34,216 nucleotides of DNA from Verrucomicrobiota bacterium. Its GTDB lineage: Bacteria; Verrucomicrobiota; Verrucomicrobiia; Chthoniobacterales; UBA10450. The translations under genes and the position numbers were made by a program. The notes beneath the pieces were generated by a model. The model was given only the letters and a program-made list of their open reading frames with translations, searched no databases and was not told the origin of the DNA. Each line of letters begins with the position of its first letter. Within the stretch, counting starts at the first letter, position 1. Positions 31,022-34,216 of this stretch are shown here, piece by piece. The stretch is taken from positions 1-34,216 of the forward strand of contig QHOM01000031.1 in NCBI GenBank assembly GCA_003218785.1. The letters are read 5' to 3'.

Positions 31022-31897
31022 ATGAGAAGCATGACTGGCTACGGTCGCGGCGAGACCGATCACGGCGGGACAAAATTCAGCGTCGAACTGAATTCCGTGA
31101 ACCGGAAGCAGAGCGACATCGTGATTAATCTGCCGCGCGATCTGGCCGAACTCGAGCCGCGCATTCGCCAAACGATCAATGAAAATATTTCGCGCGGCCG
31201 GACCAATGCCACCATTACCTTTCACAGCGGCACAAACGGCGTGCGCAAGCTGGCCCTCGATACCGAGCTGGCCCGCTCCTACCACGAAGCGATGCGCGCA
31301 TTGCAAGAGGAGTTAAACGCCCCCGGGGAGATCACGGTCAGCACAATCCTTCAAGCTCCCGGTGTAATGCGTTTTCCAGAGCAAGTAGTAAGCGCGGAAG
31401 AATCGTGGCCCGCCATCGATCGCGCGCTGCGCGCCGCGCTTGCCGATCTAATCAAAATGCGAGAGCGCGAGGGCAAACATCTGGCCAAAGATTTGATTCA
31501 TCGCCTGAAAGCGATTCGGAAAAAACTGAAAGAGGTCCGCGCGCTGCATCCCGACGTGATCAAAAGGTATCGCGCGGCTCTTCTCGATCGGATTCAAAAA
31601 GCCGGGATGCCTATTGCCAGCGACGACGAACGTGTGCTGAAGGAAATTTCCTTCTTCGCCGATCGCGCTGACGTCTCGGAGGAATTGACGCGCGTAGAGA
31701 GTCATCTTGCGCAATTCGCGCATCATCTGCGCAAGAATGAACCGGTCGGTAGGACGCTTGAATTCATCACGCAGGAAATTTTTCGCGAGCTCAACACGCT
31801 CGGCGCGAAAGCTAACGACGCGGCCATTTCACAGCGCGTCGTCGCCTGCAAAGCGGAATTGGAGAAGATTCGGGAGCAAGTCCAAAATCTTGAGTAA
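31022..31897 (+). CDS. yicC: YicC/YloC-family endoribonuclease
   Basis: The 291-residue protein begins MRSMTGYGRGETDHGG, with VELNSVNRKQSDIVINLPR, LEPRIRQTI and RGRTNATITF next. It ends with the conserved DVSEELTRVESHLAQF, GRTLEFITQEIFRELNTLGA and KANDAAIS. This is the full YicC pattern and length; E. coli YicC and B. subtilis YloC have been reported as endoribonucleases acting on RNA in the cytoplasm. Its order yicC-gmk-coaC-coaB is a common bacterial neighbourhood. The gmk start overlaps its last codons. The start at 31022 follows the 7-bp repeats; ATG 31031 is possible. Confidence 0.95.
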   Translation: MRSMTGYGRGETDHGGTKFSVELNSVNRKQSDIVINLPRDLAELEPRIRQTINENISRGRTNATITFHSGTNGVRKLALDTELARSYHEAMRALQEELNAPGEITVSTILQAPGVMRFPEQVVSAEESWPAIDRALRAALADLIKMREREGKHLAKDLIHRLKAIRKKLKEVRALHPDVIKRYRAALLDRIQKAGMPIASDDERVLKEISFFADRADVSEELTRVESHLAQFAHHLRKNEPVGRTLEFITQEIFRELNTLGAKANDAAISQRVVACKAELEKIREQVQNLE

Positions 31898-32501
31898 ACA
31901 GTTCGGCCGCCACGGAATTCTCTTTGTCATTTCTGCGCCCTCAGGCGCGGGCAAGACGACGCTGGTGGAAGCGCTTCGGCAAACTCCCGATCTTTTTTAT
32001 TCTGTCTCCTGCACCACGCGAGCGCCGCGCGGCGGCGAAATTGAAGGCGAAGATTATCAATTTCTTTCCGATGCAGATTTTCGAGCGCGAGTCGCGGCTG
32101 GCGATTTTTTAGAACACGCGCACGTCCACGGCGATTATTACGGAACTTTGCGCAAACCGGTGCTTACAAACTTAAAAGAGGGAGTTGATGTTTTGATCGA
32201 TATTGACACTCAGGGCGCGGCCGCGATTCGCAATTACGACGATCTGTTCATCCGCCAGGCCTTGACCGATATATTTATCATGCCGCCCGATCTCGAAGAA
32301 TTGCGCCGCCGCTTGCTAAAGCGCGGAACGGAAACAGCTGGACAAATCGACTCCCGTCTCGCCACAGCCGCGCTCGAGATGGAATTGTGGCGCGATTATC
32401 GCTACACTGTCATTAGTCGATCGGTCGAAGAGGATTTGCAAAAGGTCCGGCATATCATGAGCGTGGAAAGTTATTTGAGCCGGCGTTTGATTCAGAAGTA
32501 A
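31890..32501 (+). CDS. gmk: Guanylate kinase
   Basis: The 203-residue protein shows the P-loop ISAPSGAGKTTLVEAL, SVSCTTRAPRGGEIEGEDYQ (the GMP-binding S-x-T-T-R-x-P/G-E-x-G-x-D-Y motif), FLEHAHVHGDYYGT, LIDIDTQGA, IFIMPPDLEELRRRL and an RGTET lid region. It phosphorylates GMP to GDP. The frame is open back into yicC, but the normal N-terminus begins at TTG 31890 (MSKQFGRHGILFV), overlapping the yicC stop by eight bases. A GGGAG lies rather far upstream. No other start fits without losing the P-loop strand. Confidence 0.94.
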   Translation: MSKQFGRHGILFVISAPSGAGKTTLVEALRQTPDLFYSVSCTTRAPRGGEIEGEDYQFLSDADFRARVAAGDFLEHAHVHGDYYGTLRKPVLTNLKEGVDVLIDIDTQGAAAIRNYDDLFIRQALTDIFIMPPDLEELRRRLLKRGTETAGQIDSRLATAALEMELWRDYRYTVISRSVEEDLQKVRHIMSVESYLSRRLIQK

Positions 32502-32531
32502 TTTGATTCGCGAATAACTTGTCGATCTGGA

Positions 32532-33155
32532 ATGGAAAGAAACTCCAAAGGCAAACGCGATAAAACCAGCGCGCGAAAGGTGGTGCGCATTCCGCCGGAC
32601 ACAAAATCCGTGGTGCTCGGCGTCACGGGATCAATCGCCGCTCACAAATCCGCGGAGCTCGCCAGCCTGCTCGTCAAACAGGGTCACGAAGTTTTTGTCG
32701 TGATGACGCAGGATGCCACTGAATTTATTTCCCCCCTTACGTTGCAAACGCTTTCCAAAAACCCGGTGACAACCAGTTTCTTTGACGAAAAGGAAAATTG
32801 GCGGCCCGGCCACATCGAGCTCGCTGATCACGCGAACCTGCTTCTCATTGCACCGGCCACCGCGCATATTATTGCGGAACTTGCTCATGGTTTGGCCGGT
32901 CATCCTCTCGCGGCGATCGCACTCGCGACGCGCGCGCCGATTCTACTGGCGCCCGCAATGAATGGAAAAATGTGGGAGCACCGCGCGACACAGGAGAACG
33001 TCGAAAAATTGAGGGCGTGCGGCGTCGAGTTCATCGGGCCAGAAGAAGGAATGCTCGCGTGCGGTTACGAAGGGCTCGGCCGGCTGTGGAAAGTCAATGA
33101 CATCGCATTTCGCGCCGAGTTCATGCTGGCACGCCAGGATAACTTGATCGCGTGA
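32532..33155 (+). CDS. coaC: Phosphopantothenoylcysteine decarboxylase (CoaC domain as a separate protein)
   Basis: The 207-residue protein has a basic lead of about 25 residues, then the HFCD flavoprotein fold: VVLGVTGSIAAHKSAELASL, HIELADHANLLLIAPATA (H94 is the likely catalytic His), PAMNGKMWEHRAT (substrate-recognition PxMNxxMW) and GMLACGYEGLGRL (C177 of the substrate clamp). It decarboxylates 4'-phosphopantothenoylcysteine with FMN in coenzyme A synthesis. In many bacteria this is the N-terminal half of a fused CoaBC; here it stops and coaB begins in a GTGA overlap (33152-33155). It lies 30 bases after gmk with no rpoZ between. Confidence 0.95.
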   Translation: MERNSKGKRDKTSARKVVRIPPDTKSVVLGVTGSIAAHKSAELASLLVKQGHEVFVVMTQDATEFISPLTLQTLSKNPVTTSFFDEKENWRPGHIELADHANLLLIAPATAHIIAELAHGLAGHPLAAIALATRAPILLAPAMNGKMWEHRATQENVEKLRACGVEFIGPEEGMLACGYEGLGRLWKVNDIAFRAEFMLARQDNLIA

Positions 33156-33826
33156 GATTTCTTATTACGGCCGGCCCGACACGCGAGCCGATCGATCCTG
33201 TTCGTTATATTTCGAACCGATCTTCAGGGAAAATGGGCTACGCCATCGCCGAAGCGGCCCTCGCAGCCGGACACGACGTCACATTGATTTCCGGTCCGGT
33301 GAATCTCGATCGGCCGCCTGGCGCGCATTTTATTTCGATCTCGACCAGTGACGAAATGCATGACGCCGTCCATCGACATCTGCGCGATTGTGACATGCTC
33401 GTGATGTGCGCGGCAGTTGCCGATTACAAGCCGGCAAACGTTTCCGCACAAAAAATCAAAAAGCGCAACGAAACTCTCTCGCTCGAATTGGTTCCCACAC
33501 GCGATATTCTCGCGTCGCTTCCTAAACAAGATCGACAGTTTCTCGTCGTGGGGTTCGCCGCGGAGACAGATGACCTCGAAGAAAACGCGCAAAGAAAACT
33601 GCGCGAAAAAAATTGCGACGTCATCGTGGCTAACGATGTGAGTCGGGCAGATTCGGGAATGGAGAGCGATGCAAATGAAGTCACCATTTTCTTTCGAAAT
33701 GGCGGAAAAGAAAATATTTCTCGCGCGCCAAAAAAAAATATCGCGCGCGCCCTCGTAAAAATATTTTCAAAATTCGCGAGAAAAACGTTTGACAAAAAAA
33801 ATGTGACGATTACTGAACTTGATTAA
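33152..33826 (+). CDS. coaB: Phosphopantothenate-cysteine ligase (CoaB domain as a separate protein)
   Basis: The 224-residue protein opens FLITAGPTREPIDPVRYISN, SSGKMGYAIAEAALAAGHDV (nucleotide-binding region), then VMCAAVADYKP and KIKK (the conserved ADY/K signature), LVVGFAAETDD and CDVIVANDVSRADSGMESDA NEV. It activates 4'-phosphopantothenate with CTP and joins cysteine. It starts with GTG 33152 inside the coaC stop, so the two should be made together. The C-terminal 40 residues are rich in Lys and Phe. The stop is followed at once by a structured region. Confidence 0.95.
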   Translation: MRFLITAGPTREPIDPVRYISNRSSGKMGYAIAEAALAAGHDVTLISGPVNLDRPPGAHFISISTSDEMHDAVHRHLRDCDMLVMCAAVADYKPANVSAQKIKKRNETLSLELVPTRDILASLPKQDRQFLVVGFAAETDDLEENAQRKLREKNCDVIVANDVSRADSGMESDANEVTIFFRNGGKENISRAPKKNIARALVKIFSKFARKTFDKKNVTITELD

Positions 33827-33870
33827 GTGAAGTCATTCCCAACTCTTCACCAACTTCCGCACGTTGCGGA
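33827..33870 (+). promoter_or_regulatory. Two small stem-loops between coaB and the lysine-rich micro-ORF
   Basis: GTGAAG (33827-33832) pairs with CTTCAC (33845-33850) across a 12-base loop, starting at the first base after the coaB stop. TCCGCA (33856-33861) pairs with TGCGGA (33865-33870) across CGT. The ribosome binding site of the micro-ORF follows four bases later. They may form a structured leader, a processing site or part of an RNA gene. Confidence 0.55.
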
Positions 33871-33890
33871 TTGAAAGGGGGGAATAGTCG

Positions 33891-33947
33891 ATGGCAAAGA
33901 AAAAGAAAGCAGCAAAGAAAAAATCAGCGAAGAAAAAGAGGCACTAA
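33891..33947 (+). CDS. 18-residue lysine-rich microprotein
   Basis: The ORF encodes MAKKKKAAKKKSAKKKRH: ten Lys, one Arg, one His and the rest Ala/Ser after Met. It has the clearest ribosome binding site in the window (AAAGGGGGG, about ten bases before ATG), while most neighbours have weak or no such site. It is followed by an intrinsic terminator 58 bases after its stop. The composition resembles the AK-rich tails of bacterial histone-H1-like proteins, so binding to DNA, RNA or the ribosome is a reasonable guess. It could also be a leader or stalling peptide, or a chance ORF in an RNA gene. Confidence 0.6.
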   Translation: MAKKKKAAKKKSAKKKRH

Positions 33948-34004
33948 GCCCAACGCTCGATAACGGTCCCGAATTCCTTCGGGGTCACAACCCCTAACTT
34001 CAAC

Positions 34005-34038
34005 CCGGGAGGAGAATTTATTTTCCTCCCGGTTTTTT
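34005..34038 (+). terminator. Strong intrinsic terminator after the micro-ORF
   Basis: CCGGGAGGA (34005-34013) pairs perfectly with TCCTCCCGG (34024-34032) across ten bases and is followed directly by six T (34033-34038). It ends the yicC-gmk-coaC-coaB-microprotein run on the plus strand. Smaller stems lie just upstream: CCCGA/TCGGG at about 33968-33984, alternatively GGGG/CCCC. Confidence 0.92.
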
Positions 34039-34052
34039 CTGCCCTTTGATTT

Positions 34053-34135
34053 CTGTAGCGGCTTCGCTCTGTGAAGCGCGAGGCTAATGTGTTTAACCCC
34101 AACGTATGGCGCCGTCCACAGGGCGGCGACTACAG
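34053..34135. repeat. 83-bp palindromic REP/MITE-like element
   Basis: The element is bounded by inverted CTGTAG (34053-34058) and CTACAG (34130-34135). Inside are two stem-loops: GCTTC/GAAGC near 34061-34077, and GCCGTCC-ACA-GGGCGGC (7 bp with one G-T pair) near 34111-34127. No ORF. The shape is that of dispersed intergenic palindromic repeats. No second copy was seen in the window. The last 80 bases of the window hold nothing I can assign. Confidence 0.55.
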
Positions 34136-34216
34136 CGGAAGAAGTTATTTTTCCTCCGGGTTTTTCTCGATCCGCGCACGATTAACGATGTCGATCTTGC
34201 GTCAATTTCGATTTCC

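Noticed and set aside
34153..34216. C-terminus of a minus-strand gene (frame ending ARIEKNPEEK)
   Set aside because: The frame has a TGA a few codons upstream and there is too little sequence to support a gene.

Overview
The window is about 34 kb of moderately GC-rich, gene-dense bacterial chromosome with no rRNA, tRNA, CRISPR array, integrase or intact insertion sequence. The gene content is that of a Gram-negative: a TonB-dependent receptor, an L,D-transpeptidase, a fused MFS/spermidine-synthase protein, a split CoaC/CoaB pair, RNase HIII, an acid/lysine-rich PDH E2 linker and few clear Shine-Dalgarno sites. From memory of such gene sets I favour Verrucomicrobiota, perhaps a soil Spartobacteria/Chthoniobacterales lineage. 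This is inference from gene content; no 16S is present.

Layout. 1-1187 (-) is the N-terminal part of a TonB-dependent receptor. It is separated by a 98-bp tandem repeat from a membrane-anchored methyltransferase-like gene (1542-2957, +). A four-gene minus-strand run (9805 to 3067) holds a fused transporter/spermidine-synthase-like protein, two GT-C-type membrane proteins (the second frameshifted) and a methyltransferase; it looks like a cell-surface or lipid-linked glycan module. A plus-strand run at 9987-13333 holds an NhaD-like antiporter, riboflavin synthase, type I 3-dehydroquinate dehydratase and a standalone LON-domain protein. It meets dGTPase (dgt) convergently. Next are a small membrane protein, an O-methyltransferase with an apparent internal deletion and a DUF1232 protein. 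The pyruvate dehydrogenase operon runs leftward (DUF6580 membrane protein, pdhA, pdhB, pdhC, 20704 to 16673), with ATGA overlaps and a hairpin before pdhC. Upstream of it on the same strand are rpsT, an L,D-transpeptidase and a processive family-2 glycosyltransferase.

From 23.5 kb there is a heavily decayed pseudogene, a hybrid histidine kinase, an HU/IHF-like gene, rnhC, mutY and an ion-transporter-superfamily gene broken by a one-base indel in a C5/G5 tract. The right end is a housekeeping run: yicC, gmk, coaC, coaB. It finishes in a compact structured locus: two hairpins, a strong ribosome binding site, an 18-residue lysine-rich microprotein and a strong intrinsic terminator, followed by an 83-bp palindromic REP/MITE-like element.

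Two themes stand out. First, four loci show disruption or internal loss (3812-5199, 15104-16051, 23585-24398, 29514-30756), which points to gene erosion or to assembly error. Second, the microprotein locus at 33827-34038 is the best candidate for something undescribed.
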